From an uncultured Prevotellaceae bacterium (GTDB lineage: Bacteria > Bacteroidota > Bacteroidia > Bacteroidales > Muribaculaceae): 64,000 nucleotides of DNA. Within the stretch, counting starts at the first letter, position 1, and every line of letters starts with the position of its first letter. Under the pieces are notes generated by a model, which saw nothing but the letters and a program-made list of their open reading frames with translations, made no database searches and was not told where the DNA came from. The stretch covers positions 1 through 64,000 of the forward strand of contig CALGGO010000014.1 of assembly GCA_937916085.1 (NCBI GenBank), given 5' to 3'. A program made the position numbers and the translations under genes. Below are positions 1-7,080 of the stretch, piece by piece.

Positions 1-619
1 CCATCACCGAGTTCATGTCGTGGGTGTTGATGATGGTGGTGATGCCAAACTCGTGGGTTATGTCAAAGAGCAGCTCGTCAATCACTATCGATGTCTTGGG
101 GTCAAGGCCCGAGTTTGGCTCGTCGCAGAACAGGTATTTGGGATTCAGGGCGATGGCGCGGGCGATGGCGCAGCGTTTCTGCATACCGCCACTCAACTCG
201 CTCGGATATTTGTTCTCGCTGCCGCTGAGGTTCACGCGGTCGATGCAGAACTGGGCGCGCTCGCGCTGCTCAGCGGTACTCATCGTGGAAAACATTTTGA
301 GGGGGAACATCACGTTGCCCATCACCGTCTCGCTGTCGAAGAGCGCCGAGCCCTGGAACAGCATGCCTATCTCCTTGCGAAGCTCCTTCATCTGCTTGGT
401 GTCGAGCTTGGTGATGTCGCGGCCGTCATACAATATCTCGCCGCTGTCGGGCTTGAACAGTCCCACCAGGTTCTTCACCAGCACCGTTTTTCCCGAGCCG
501 CTCTGACCGATTATCAGGTTTACCTTGCCGTCATAGAACTTGGCATTGACGCCAAAAAGCACCTGCCTCTTGCCACCCTCCTCGTCAAACGACTTCTCAA
601 CATTCTTAACTTCTATCAT
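1..619 (-). CDS. ABC transporter ATP-binding protein, MlaF-like (3' end outside window)
   Basis: This is the ATPase subunit of a lipid/intermembrane phospholipid transport ABC system. I translated it directly from the minus strand; it starts at ATG 617-619 and runs off the left edge after 206 codons. The Walker A motif GQSGSGKT is at residues 38-45, the signature ELSGGMQKR at 141-149, Walker B LFCDEP at about 163-168 and the switch His in NTHD at 200, so the ATPase core is intact. The MlaE-type permease lies just upstream on the same strand (695-1444), which supports an Mla/Mce-like role in outer-membrane lipid asymmetry. The 75-base gap between the two is filled by heptamer repeats. The substrate-binding MlaD/MCE subunit would be expected beyond the edge and is not visible. 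Substrate is inferred from the family. Confidence 0.9.
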   Translation of the reverse strand, partial: MIEVKNVEKSFDEEGGKRQVLFGVNAKFYDGKVNLIIGQSGSGKTVLVKNLVGLFKPDSGEILYDGRDITKLDTKQMKELRKEIGMLFQGSALFDSETVMGNVMFPLKMFSTMSTAEQRERAQFCIDRVNLSGSENKYPSELSGGMQKRCAIARAIALNPKYLFCDEPNSGLDPKTSIVIDELLFDITHEFGITTIINTHDMNSVM

Positions 620-620
620 A

Positions 621-691
621 GTTGGTTGTTGATTATAGGTTATTGGTTATCGCAACACTCTGCATTCTCCACTCTCAACTCTCCCCTCTTA
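621..691. repeat. Heptamer tandem repeat tract between mlaF-like and mlaE-like genes
   Basis: Two blocks of degenerate 7-base units sit side by side: first rTTGGTT-type words (GTTGGTT, GTTGATT, ATAGGTT, ATTGGTT), then ACTCTCN-type words (ACTCTGC, ATTCTCC, ACTCTCA, ACTCTCC). The tract fills the space between the two genes and would be transcribed with them. Confidence 0.7.
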
Positions 692-694
692 TCA

Positions 695-1444
695 TCACAT
701 CATCAACAGCTTGGTGAGCAGCACGTCGGTGAGCAGTATCATGATGTTGCTCATCACCACGGCGTCGGTACTCGCCTTGCCCACCTCGATGGAGCCGCCC
801 TTCACGGTGTAGCCGTAGAACGACGAGATGCTAGAGATGATAAAAGCGAAAAACAGCGATTTTATCAAAGCAAACCACACATACCACTCAATGAAGAGCG
901 TCTGAATACCAAATATATAGGTATCGGTGTCGATAATGCCCGTTATCACGCATATCAAAAAGCCACCAAAGAGGCTCGTCACCATGCAGATTATCACCAG
1001 GAACGGCATAATGGTCACTAAACCTGTAATCTTTGGCATTATCAGGTAGTTGGCACTGTTGATGCCCATGATGTCGAGGGCGTCGATCTGCTCCGTCACA
1101 CGCATGGTGCCTATCTCGCTGGCGATGTTACTGCCTATCTTTCCCGAAAGGATAAGACACAATATCGACGACGAGAACTCCAGCAGGATAATCTCGCGTG
1201 TGGTCAAACCCACCGTGTAGCGCGGCAGCAGCGGGTTGCTGATATTGAGCTTGATGAGCAGCGTACACAGCGCGCCAATAAACAGCGACACAATCAAAAT
1301 CAGTGGGATGGAGTCGATGCCTAGCTTATATATCTCTGCCATATAGCGCTTGAAGAACTCCCGCCACTTGTCGGGTATGCCGATGCTGCGCCACATCAAT
1401 GCGCAATAGGAGCCTAATTTCTCAAATGACTTAAAGAGTACCAT
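695..1444 (-). CDS. MlaE family ABC transporter permease
   Basis: This is the membrane permease of an Mla-type phospholipid transport system, acting in the inner membrane with the MlaF-like ATPase encoded immediately downstream. It is about 249 residues with several hydrophobic segments. The hallmark MlaE block is present (GKIGSNIASEIGTMRV followed by EQIDALDIMGI, roughly residues 110-135). A longer frame from TTG 1468 exists, but that codon lies next to a TACCTTTG promoter box at 1473-1480, so ATG 1444, which leaves room for a transcription start, is the better choice. MlaE proteins are usually about 250-260 residues, in agreement. Confidence 0.9.
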   Translation of the reverse strand: MVLFKSFEKLGSYCALMWRSIGIPDKWREFFKRYMAEIYKLGIDSIPLILIVSLFIGALCTLLIKLNISNPLLPRYTVGLTTREIILLEFSSSILCLILSGKIGSNIASEIGTMRVTEQIDALDIMGINSANYLIMPKITGLVTIMPFLVIICMVTSLFGGFLICVITGIIDTDTYIFGIQTLFIEWYVWFALIKSLFFAFIISSISSFYGYTVKGGSIEVGKASTDAVVMSNIMILLTDVLLTKLLMM

Positions 1445-1472
1445 AAAAAACTGTACTTTTGTTATCAATCGG

Positions 1473-1480
1473 CAAAGGTA
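1473..1480 (-). promoter_or_regulatory. Bacteroidota -7 box for the MlaE/MlaF pair
   Basis: TACCTTTG on the minus strand matches the TAnnTTTG consensus. It is about 29 bases upstream of ATG 1444, and the transcription start would fall near 1465. No clear -33 TTTG is seen. Confidence 0.55.
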
Positions 1481-1547
1481 GTAAATAGTTTTCAGTTTTT
1501 TGCTCTTCGTTCTTAGTTTTTTTCCTGCCGCCGTAATTTGCCGCAGT

Positions 1548-2411
1548 TTATGGTGCCAGTTTTAGCTGCAATTTCTCAGGGTCGTTGGTGGTGATGAAAT
1601 CCACGCCGTAGTTGATGCACCAGTCCATGTCGCGGTCGCTGTTGACGGTCCACACGTTAACCTTCATGCCCAGCGAGTGTGCCTCGTCAATCCACTCTGG
1701 ATGCTCACGCATCACACCTATGTTGTAATCGATGCCTGCCATCCCAAGTTCGGCAAGCTGCGATGGCGACAACTCGCCGTTGAGGTAATAGACTGGCGTT
1801 CCTTCAGGTGCCAGCTCCTTGAGTTTCTTCATGCCCTCATAGGAGAATGTGATATACTCCACACGTTCTTCCAACCCCATCTTCTTTACCATCTTCACAA
1901 TTTTGCGAGCCGCATCATGCTCCTGAGCCTTCTTGGTGTGAGGCTTCATCTCGACGATGAGGCGCGTCTTCAACGCCTTGCCGCACTCGAGCATCTGCTC
2001 CAGCTTGGGCAGCGGTTCGCCGTTCTTGAGACGCATATTCTTGAGCTGTTTCCATTTGGCAGTCTCGATGGTGATGCCTTCGAAAGTCTCGTCGTGGTTC
2101 ACCACCAGCACGCCGTCGGCAGTCATCCACACGTCAAACTCCGAGCCCCACGCTCCTATCGAGTCGGCCTTCACGAGCGAACGAATAGAGTTCTGCGCCG
2201 AGCCCTCTCTGTCCCAATATCCACGGTGACAAATCACCTCTTGTGCGCTAGCGGTGGCACCAGCCAATACTAGCAGTAACAGCATAACAAAACCAGCAAG
2301 CGAAGCTTGCGACAAACTAGCGAAGCAACGCGAGCGGCAAACTAGCAAGCGAAGCTTGCGGCAAACTAGCGAATCAACGCGAGCGGCACAACCAGCGATT
2401 AAGCGTTTCAT
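1548..2411 (-). CDS. Glycerophosphodiester phosphodiesterase family protein
   Basis: This is a GDPD-type phosphodiesterase that hydrolyses glycerophosphodiesters to an alcohol and glycerol-3-phosphate, probably in the periplasm. The catalytic TIM barrel starts at ICHRGYW, with GSEFDVWMTADGVLVVNHDE about 40 residues later; these hold the conserved HR, E-x-D and H residues. The start ATG overlaps the stop of the upstream CPBP protease (ATGA, 2408-2411), so the two are translationally coupled. The oddity is the N-terminus. Between MKRLIAG and the hydrophobic core FVMLLLLVLAGATASA lie about 34 residues (CAARVDSLVCRKLR...) encoded by two tandem copies of the dispersed ACTAGCGAAGC repeat. The insertion is in frame and keeps the signal-peptide core but gives an unusually long, Arg- and Cys-rich n-region. 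Whether export still works is unknown. Confidence 0.9.
   Translation of the reverse strand: MKRLIAGCAARVDSLVCRKLRLLVCRSRCFASLSQASLAGFVMLLLLVLAGATASAQEVICHRGYWDREGSAQNSIRSLVKADSIGAWGSEFDVWMTADGVLVVNHDETFEGITIETAKWKQLKNMRLKNGEPLPKLEQMLECGKALKTRLIVEMKPHTKKAQEHDAARKIVKMVKKMGLEERVEYITFSYEGMKKLKELAPEGTPVYYLNGELSPSQLAELGMAGIDYNIGVMREHPEWIDEAHSLGMKVNVWTVNSDRDMDWCINYGVDFITTNDPEKLQLKLAP
2290..2398. repeat. ACTAGCGAAGC-type repeat inside the GDPD signal-peptide coding region
   Basis: Two tandem copies of a roughly 50-base unit built from GCAAGCGAAGCTTGC (a perfect GCAAGC/GCTTGC hairpin with a GAA loop) and AACTAGCGAAGCAACGCGAGCGG. The same words recur intergenically at 4863, 14230, 35990, 37620 and 59383. 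Here the tract is translated. Confidence 0.85.
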
Positions 2412-3295
2412 ATCATTAATTCTTTATTTGTTTTTGGAGATTTTCTCATAAATACAATTAAAAGCAATACCGTCACCACAGCACTGCCCAGGGCGAGCCA
2501 GTGGTCGCCAGTGCCTGTAGTCTCTAGGTAGTTGTCTGAAATATAGCCTCGATTGGCAAGATATGTCGCCACCACTATCGAGCCGTTGTTGAGCGCATGG
2601 GCGATGATGGGAGTCCACACCTCGCCAGTCCACACCAGCAGGTAGCCAAGCCAGGCACCAAGCACTATGCGAGGCACAAAACCGAAGAACTGCAAGTGGA
2701 AGGCGCTGAAGACAATCGCTACTGCCCACACCGACAGGTGCTTATTGACTTTGCCATGAATCATCGTGCCCAGCAAGCCGGCGCGGAAGAAAATCTCCTC
2801 ACCAAGACCCGTCAAAATGCCTACTACAAATACCATAAACAGCATCACTGCCAGCGACTGCGAGTCGAGCAGCTTACTAGTGGTTGCCGCTGCTTCACTC
2901 TCCATGTTACGCAACTGGCTTTCCACTCCTTGCATCCACGACGGGAACACGATGCTCTGGTTCCACTCCACCAGATAGTTCATGGCTGGCAGCGCAGCTA
3001 TCCACACCAGCACCACGAGCAGGACAGATTTCAATGTGGGGCCTTTGGTCATCCACAATGTGTGAGAGAAAGGCTTCAGCTCTGCCCTCTTGTTCAGCAT
3101 CGCCAACATCAGAACCGGCAAAATGAACACAACCACATTCTGAGCTATCGACATCGCTATCACATAGTTGACATTTTTGGTATCGGCACCAGGCATCAAC
3201 ACTATAGCCACTGCCACCACAAACATGGCGACCACCATTCCACAAAAGAGGAACAGTATTTTATGTGGCCAGGAAAATCGGCTTTTATTCGGCAT
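2408..3295 (-). CDS. CPBP family intramembrane glutamic endopeptidase
   Basis: This is a CAAX-protease/bacteriocin-processing (CPBP, Abi) family integral membrane protease of about 295 residues with six to eight hydrophobic segments. The conserved motifs are visible: GLGEEIFFRAGLLG (EExxxR motif 1), FSAFHLQFF (motif 2 His) and HALNN (final motif). A longer frame from TTG 3313 overlaps a TATTTTTG promoter box at 3311-3318 and cannot be used from that promoter, so ATG 3295 is chosen. Its stop overlaps the start of the GDPD gene. The substrate is unknown; the family includes prenyl-protein proteases and immunity-like proteins. Confidence 0.9.
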   Translation of the reverse strand: MPNKSRFSWPHKILFLFCGMVVAMFVVAVAIVLMPGADTKNVNYVIAMSIAQNVVVFILPVLMLAMLNKRAELKPFSHTLWMTKGPTLKSVLLVVLVWIAALPAMNYLVEWNQSIVFPSWMQGVESQLRNMESEAAATTSKLLDSQSLAVMLFMVFVVGILTGLGEEIFFRAGLLGTMIHGKVNKHLSVWAVAIVFSAFHLQFFGFVPRIVLGAWLGYLLVWTGEVWTPIIAHALNNGSIVVATYLANRGYISDNYLETTGTGDHWLALGSAVVTVLLLIVFMRKSPKTNKELMI

Positions 3296-3310
3296 TTCTT
3301 GTTTTTTTTG

Positions 3311-3318
3311 CAAAAATA
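3311..3318 (-). promoter_or_regulatory. Bacteroidota -7 box for CPBP-GDPD operon
   Basis: TATTTTTG on the minus strand, 16 bases before ATG 3295. It decides the start codon of the CPBP gene. Confidence 0.55.
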
Positions 3319-3374
3319 CAAAAAAAATTGACTAAATGATGCAGTATTTTCATGGTTTATGTGTTATAATTGTG

Positions 3375-3382
3375 TAATTTTG
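3375..3382 (+). promoter_or_regulatory. Bacteroidota -7 box for the DUF4251 gene
   Basis: TAATTTTG, 28 bases upstream of ATG 3411, followed by the CAA often found just after the box. Confidence 0.55.
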
Positions 3383-3410
3383 CAACAACTCCCTAAAATC
3401 ACATGTAGTT

Positions 3411-4025
3411 ATGAAGGCTTTTAATTTTATATTCTCACTTCTTTTAGTGGCATTTATTTCCGTGCCAGCCACATCATGGGCACAAAGTTATGACGATGAC
3501 ATCTACGTGATTGACAAGACAGCGCCAATTCCCGAGAACGAGACCAAGAAAGAACGCAAAGAGCGCATCAAGAAAGACAAAGAAATCGTTGATTCCATCT
3601 ATCACCTCAAGGCTGAGCTTGCTGCCGATGACGGATATTTCGTGCTGCAAGCCACCGAGGTGCGCAACAGCTATGGACACTATGAACTGGGACTCAACGA
3701 CAACACCAACTTCATGCTCATGCAAGGCGACAAGGGAATTTTCCAGGTGGCTTTCAACACTATGAGTGCTGGTGCCAATGGGCTGGGAGGCATCACGCTG
3801 CATGGACGCATCAGCAACAAAAAATTGACGCACGACAAGAAGGGAAACACCATCATTTCTTATATGATGATTGGACGACGCATGAACGCCAGCGTAACCA
3901 TCACCATCTTCAAAGAAAACGACCAAGCTGTTGCCGATGTGTTCCCGACGCTAGGCAACGGACACATCACCCTGCGGGGAAGACTAGTACCCTACCTTAA
4001 CGAAGACATCCGCATCGAGCCATAA
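3411..4025 (+). CDS. DUF4251 domain-containing protein
   Basis: A secreted or periplasmic 204-residue protein. It has a signal peptide (hydrophobic residues 5-20, cleavage after SWAQ near 25), a charged linker (ETKKERKERIKKDKE, about 44-58), then a DUF4251 fold: FVLQATEVRNSYG, LMQGDKGIFQ, GLGGITLHGRI, ASVTITIF, GNGHITLRGRLVP. DUF4251 proteins are common in Bacteroidales and have no assigned function. The gene is monocistronic, with its own promoter box at 3375-3382 and a strong terminator at 4047-4083. Confidence 0.85.
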   Translation: MKAFNFIFSLLLVAFISVPATSWAQSYDDDIYVIDKTAPIPENETKKERKERIKKDKEIVDSIYHLKAELAADDGYFVLQATEVRNSYGHYELGLNDNTNFMLMQGDKGIFQVAFNTMSAGANGLGGITLHGRISNKKLTHDKKGNTIISYMMIGRRMNASVTITIFKENDQAVADVFPTLGNGHITLRGRLVPYLNEDIRIEP

Positions 4026-4046
4026 ATATAATCATAATCATAAAAA

Positions 4047-4083
4047 GAAAAGAAGAAAAAGGAATCCCTTTTTCTTCTTTTTT
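4047..4083 (+). terminator. Intrinsic terminator after DUF4251
   Basis: An A/G-rich arm (GAAAAGAAGAAAAAGG), loop AATC, the complementary CCTTTTTCTTC arm, then a T run. Confidence 0.8.
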
Positions 4084-4108
4084 ATTCTTGAAATCCCACA
4101 AAAAACAG

Positions 4109-4116
4109 TAACTTTG
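4109..4116 (+). promoter_or_regulatory. Bacteroidota promoter for the DUF486 gene
   Basis: TAACTTTG at -7, with TTG at 4088-4090 as a plausible -33 element 18 bases upstream. ATG follows at 4184, leaving a leader of about 60 bases. Confidence 0.55.
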
Positions 4117-4183
4117 CGGCCGTTTTTTGAAATTCACTAATCTAAAGCGATGTGATTATCGCTCATAAAAAATATAACAACAA

Positions 4184-4564
4184 ATGAACTGGACCGCACT
4201 TGCCACAATAGGGCTGCTCTGTGTGAGCAACATAGTGATGACATTCGCATGGTATGGACACCTCAAGTTACAGCAGATGGGCGTGAGCGCCAACTGGCCA
4301 CTTTTTGCAGTAATCCTATTCTCTTGGGGCATAGCCCTGTTTGAATACTCGTTCATGGTACCCGCCAACCGCATCGGTTTTGTCGAGAATGGAGGACCTT
4401 TCTCCTTGATGCAACTCAAAGTTATCCAAGAGGTTATCACCCTGACGGTGTTCACCGTTTTTGTGACAATCTTCTTCAAGAACGAGCACCTGCACTGGAA
4501 CCATTTCGTTTCGTTTACCCTGCTCATCATGGCGGTGTATTTCGCTTTCATGAAAGCGGAATGA
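4184..4564 (+). CDS. DMT family protein (DUF486)
   Basis: A small inner-membrane protein of 126 residues with four predicted transmembrane helices (about 4-23, 37-58, 80-98, 106-122). The pattern matches DUF486, a half-size relative of drug/metabolite transporters: YGHLK after helix 1, SWGIALFEYSFMVPANRIG, LKVIQEVITL. Half-size DMT proteins act as dimers; the substrate is unknown. It stands alone, with its own promoter and no co-directional neighbour within 500 bases. Confidence 0.88.
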   Translation: MNWTALATIGLLCVSNIVMTFAWYGHLKLQQMGVSANWPLFAVILFSWGIALFEYSFMVPANRIGFVENGGPFSLMQLKVIQEVITLTVFTVFVTIFFKNEHLHWNHFVSFTLLIMAVYFAFMKAE

Positions 4565-4641
4565 CATAGATAATCCAGCAACCATTAAGGGATATCACCA
4601 TCATCAAGATTGTTAATCTACGTTAATCAAAAGCTTTTTAC

Positions 4642-4684
4642 TGCCATTTTGCCAAAAAATCAAGATGATTTGGCAAAACTGGCA
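4642..4684. promoter_or_regulatory. Long dyad, possible activator or operator site
   Basis: TGCCATTTTGCCAAA (4642-4656) is repeated in inverted form as TTTGGCAAAACTGGCA (4669-4684), with one extra base in the right arm and a 12-base spacer. The right arm overlaps the -24 element of the sigma-54-like promoter at 4680. Confidence 0.5.
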
Positions 4685-4695
4685 TCATATTTGCA
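4680..4695 (+). promoter_or_regulatory. Candidate sigma-54 promoter
   Basis: TGGCATCATATTTGCA fits the sigma-54 consensus TGGCAC-N5-TTGCW, with exact 12-base GG-to-GC spacing. Transcription would start near 4706. The competing reading, a degenerate -7 box CATATTTG, lacks a properly spaced -33 TTTG. Confidence 0.45.
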
Positions 4696-4705
4696 TAATG
4701 GGTTT

Positions 4706-4848
4706 CAGAATGCATTTCTTTGTATTCTAAACAGAAAACAACATCGTCGTGATGACGACATTTTTTCATTGTTTAAGGTTTATGTTAATGGTATTAGAAG
4801 GTTAATTAGTTAAGCAATCCCCGACGTGATGTCGTGGATTTCTTTTTA
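4706..4848 (+). ncRNA. Candidate small RNA with twin GTGAT-loop hairpins
   Basis: Downstream of the sigma-54-like promoter lie two hairpins with the same five-base loop GTGAT. The first is TCGTC/GACGA at 4744-4758, followed by a T6 run. The second is AATCC-C-CGAC / GTCG-T-GGATT at 4816-4840, followed by TCTTTTT. The second looks like an intrinsic terminator, which would give an RNA of about 140 bases. A 67-codon frame crosses the region (4610-4813), but it starts before the promoter and reads as no known protein. The RNA is inferred and no family is recognised. Confidence 0.35.
4816..4847 (+). terminator. Intrinsic terminator of the candidate small RNA
   Basis: A nine-pair stem with one C/T mismatch, loop GTGAT, followed by TCTTTTT. 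Confidence 0.6.
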
Positions 4849-4862
4849 CAACACAAAATAAA

Positions 4863-4948
4863 AACCAGCGAAGCGGCTAACTAGCGAAGCTAAGCGAGCG
4901 GCAAACTAGCGAAGCTAAGCGAGCGGCAAACTAGCGAAGCGACACAAC
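4863..4948. repeat. ACTAGCGAAGC repeat tract
   Basis: About three tandem units of AAACTAGCGAAGCTAAGCGAGCGGC with a shorter first unit (CCAGCGAAGCGGCTAACTAGC). It belongs to the same family as the tract inside the GDPD gene and lies upstream of the ABC/FtsX pair promoter. Confidence 0.85.
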
Positions 4949-4995
4949 TCTTATAAAAATACTTAAATAATGAATGCCGATTAAGAGGAAATCGC

Positions 4996-5003
4996 TATTT
5001 TTG
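4996..5003 (+). promoter_or_regulatory. Bacteroidota -7 box for the ABC/FtsX pair
   Basis: TATTTTTG, 80 bases before ATG 5083. Confidence 0.5.
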
Positions 5004-5082
5004 CAAGTTATTTAAAGTGCTTTCAATATAAGAAGTAAAATGACCATATTGACAGCCACACAATCAACTAAGCATCAATATA

Positions 5083-5727
5083 ATGAATAACATCACACTT
5101 CATAACACCCTTCCGGCGGTATTTGCCGGTCGTGAAGTTACCGGCAGCGAGATATGGCTCCGTGATGTCACCTTTGAGCGCGGCAAGAAATATCTCATCA
5201 GCGCCGAGAGTGGCACCGGCAAGTCGTCGCTGTGCAGCTACATATACGGCTACCGCATCGACTACAGCGGCACCTTCGCCTTCGACGGTCGCGACATCAA
5301 GCAACTGAGCGTCGCCGACTGGTGCAAAGTGCGCACCCACCACATCGCCTACCTCGCCCAGGAGATGCGCCTGTTTCCCGAGCTCACCGCAATGGAGAAC
5401 ATCATGCTCAAGAACAGCATCACCAATTTCAAGACCCGCGACGAAATCGTGGCGATGATGGACAAGTTGGGAATTGTAGAGAAAGTTGACAGCCTGGTGG
5501 CAAAGATGTCGATAGGCCAGCAGCAGCGAGTGGCGATTATCCGCACCCTGTGCCAGCCCTGCGACTTCATCATTCTCGACGAGCCAGTGAGCCACCTCGA
5601 CGAGACCAACAACCGCATAGTCGCCGAAATGGTGACCGCCGAGGCCGAGCGTCAGGGCGCCGGAATCATTTCCACATCGGTGGGCAACAACGTGAAAATT
5701 AATATCGACAAAGAGTTTAAGCTATGA
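5083..5727 (+). CDS. ABC transporter ATP-binding protein (LolD/MacB-like)
   Basis: The ATPase partner of the FtsX-type permease that follows; the last base of its stop region overlaps the next ATG (ATGA, 5724-5727). It is 214 residues, a normal size. Walker A is AESGTGKS (residues 42-49), the Q-loop is AYLAQE, Walker B is FIILDEP and the D-loop SHLD. Two motifs deviate: the signature is MSIGQQQR rather than LSGGQQQR, and the switch His after the last strand is missing (GIISTSVGNN where homologues have a TH pair). The nucleotide cycle may therefore be altered. Substrate unknown; relatives extract lipoproteins or drive periplasmic events. Confidence 0.88.
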   Translation: MNNITLHNTLPAVFAGREVTGSEIWLRDVTFERGKKYLISAESGTGKSSLCSYIYGYRIDYSGTFAFDGRDIKQLSVADWCKVRTHHIAYLAQEMRLFPELTAMENIMLKNSITNFKTRDEIVAMMDKLGIVEKVDSLVAKMSIGQQQRVAIIRTLCQPCDFIILDEPVSHLDETNNRIVAEMVTAEAERQGAGIISTSVGNNVKINIDKEFKL

Positions 5728-6959
5728 GCAAGAAAGATAACAAAAATAGTCCCGACTACAGCAGCCACGGACTGATGTGGAAGCTGCTGCGCAAGCACAT
5801 AAGCCCGTCGCAGCTCATCGGTTTCTCGCTCGCCAGCTTAGTGGGACTCACCATTGTGATACTGGCGGTGCAGTTTCATCAAGACGTGAAACCTCTGTTC
5901 AACGACGAAGACAGCTTCCTGCGCAAAGACTACTTGATTATCACCCGCGAAGTGTCAACGGCATCTACCGTGCTGCAAGGGAACAACGACTTCGCCACCT
6001 CCGACATTGAAGATATCGAGGCGCAGCCCTGGTGCCGCAAGGTGGGACGCTTCTCGAGCAACGACTATAGCGTGGAAGCCACTATCAGCGTGAGCGGTCA
6101 AGGCATGCGCACGATGATGTTTTTTGAGTCGTTGCCCGATGAATACCTCGATGTCACCGACCGAGACTGGAAATTCGACCCCGACAACCCCAAAATCCCC
6201 ATAATCATCTCCAGAGACTATCTCACGCTCTACAACTTTGGCTTCGCCCCTAGCCAGGGCTTGCCACAGGCCAGCGAGCTGGCGGTGTCGAAAGCGGTGA
6301 ACCTACAGTTCACCATTCGTGGCAATGGGCGGGCGCAGACTTTTGAAGGCATCTTGATAGGCTTCTCGTCGCGCCTTAACACCATTATCGTGCCCGAAGA
6401 TTTCATGAAATGGAGCAACGAGGAGTTTGGCAGTGGCGCAGAGCGCAACCCATCAAGGCTCATTGTTGAGGTCAACAGCCCTGGCGACGAGAGGATAGGG
6501 AAATACTTCGCCGACCAAGGCTATCAGGTTGCCGGCGACAAGATGAATCAGAGCAAGGCGCAAGGCTTCCTCAACATCATCGTGAGCATCGTCATCATCG
6601 TGGGGGTCATCATCAGCGTGCTGGCGTTCTTCATACTCATGCTGAGCATCTACCTGCTCTTGCAGAAGAACACCAAGAAGCTCCAAGACCTGCTGGTATT
6701 AGGTTATTCTCCTAACCAAGTGTCACGAACCTACATTATGATGGTGGTTGGCATCAACTTTGTCGTGATGATTGTCGCCGTAATTCTCATGCTGCTGATG
6801 CGAGCCTACTACATGCCCATGCTCAAAGCGATGGACGTGAACGGCGGCAAAATATGGCTCTCGCTAATTGTTGCCGTTGTCATCATGTCCCTTATCTCGC
6901 TGGGCAACATCCTCGCCATCAAGCGTAAAGTTAAAGAACTGTGGATTCAAAGCTCATAA
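5724..6959 (+). CDS. FtsX-like permease family protein
   Basis: The inner-membrane partner of the preceding ATPase, 411 residues. One N-terminal transmembrane helix (about 33-53) is followed by a periplasmic domain of about 230 residues (FNDEDSFLRKDYLII...). A C-terminal bundle of three helices (about 287-315, 340-365, 382-403) carries the FtsX core, including LLLQKNTKKLQDLLVLGYSPNQVSRTY, where the cytoplasmic coupling helix sits. With its ATPase this resembles the LolCDE/MacB mechanotransmission type. No periplasmic adaptor is present, so the process served cannot be named. Confidence 0.85.
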   Translation: MSKKDNKNSPDYSSHGLMWKLLRKHISPSQLIGFSLASLVGLTIVILAVQFHQDVKPLFNDEDSFLRKDYLIITREVSTASTVLQGNNDFATSDIEDIEAQPWCRKVGRFSSNDYSVEATISVSGQGMRTMMFFESLPDEYLDVTDRDWKFDPDNPKIPIIISRDYLTLYNFGFAPSQGLPQASELAVSKAVNLQFTIRGNGRAQTFEGILIGFSSRLNTIIVPEDFMKWSNEEFGSGAERNPSRLIVEVNSPGDERIGKYFADQGYQVAGDKMNQSKAQGFLNIIVSIVIIVGVIISVLAFFILMLSIYLLLQKNTKKLQDLLVLGYSPNQVSRTYIMMVVGINFVVMIVAVILMLLMRAYYMPMLKAMDVNGGKIWLSLIVAVVIMSLISLGNILAIKRKVKELWIQSS

Positions 6960-6992
6960 GCGCTTCGGGATTAGAAACTAAAGAATAAATCC

Positions 6993-7046
6993 CCTAGAGA
7001 TAATCTAGAACCTCTAGAAATTCTAGACATTCTAGAAGATTCTCAA
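6993..7046. repeat. TCTAGA 9-mer tandem repeat
   Basis: Units of nine bases, TCTAGAACC, TCTAGAAAT, TCTAGACAT, TCTAGAAGA, preceded by a degenerate CCTAGAGATAA. They lie between the permease gene and parA. The same 9-mer family recurs at 47751 and 59323. Confidence 0.85.
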
Positions 7047-7080
7047 CGATAAACGAAAACGAACAACGAAAAAACGATAA

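Noticed and set aside
20..1021. Long plus-strand frame (333 codons) over the mlaF/mlaE region
   Set aside because: It is a shadow of two clear minus-strand genes. Its composition (His/Ala/Leu-rich) matches no family and it crosses the gene boundary.
4610..4813. 67-codon frame in the 518-base gap before the ABC/FtsX pair
   Set aside because: It spans the dyad and the sigma-54-like promoter, starts ahead of it, lacks any family resemblance, and its end overlaps the RNA hairpins.
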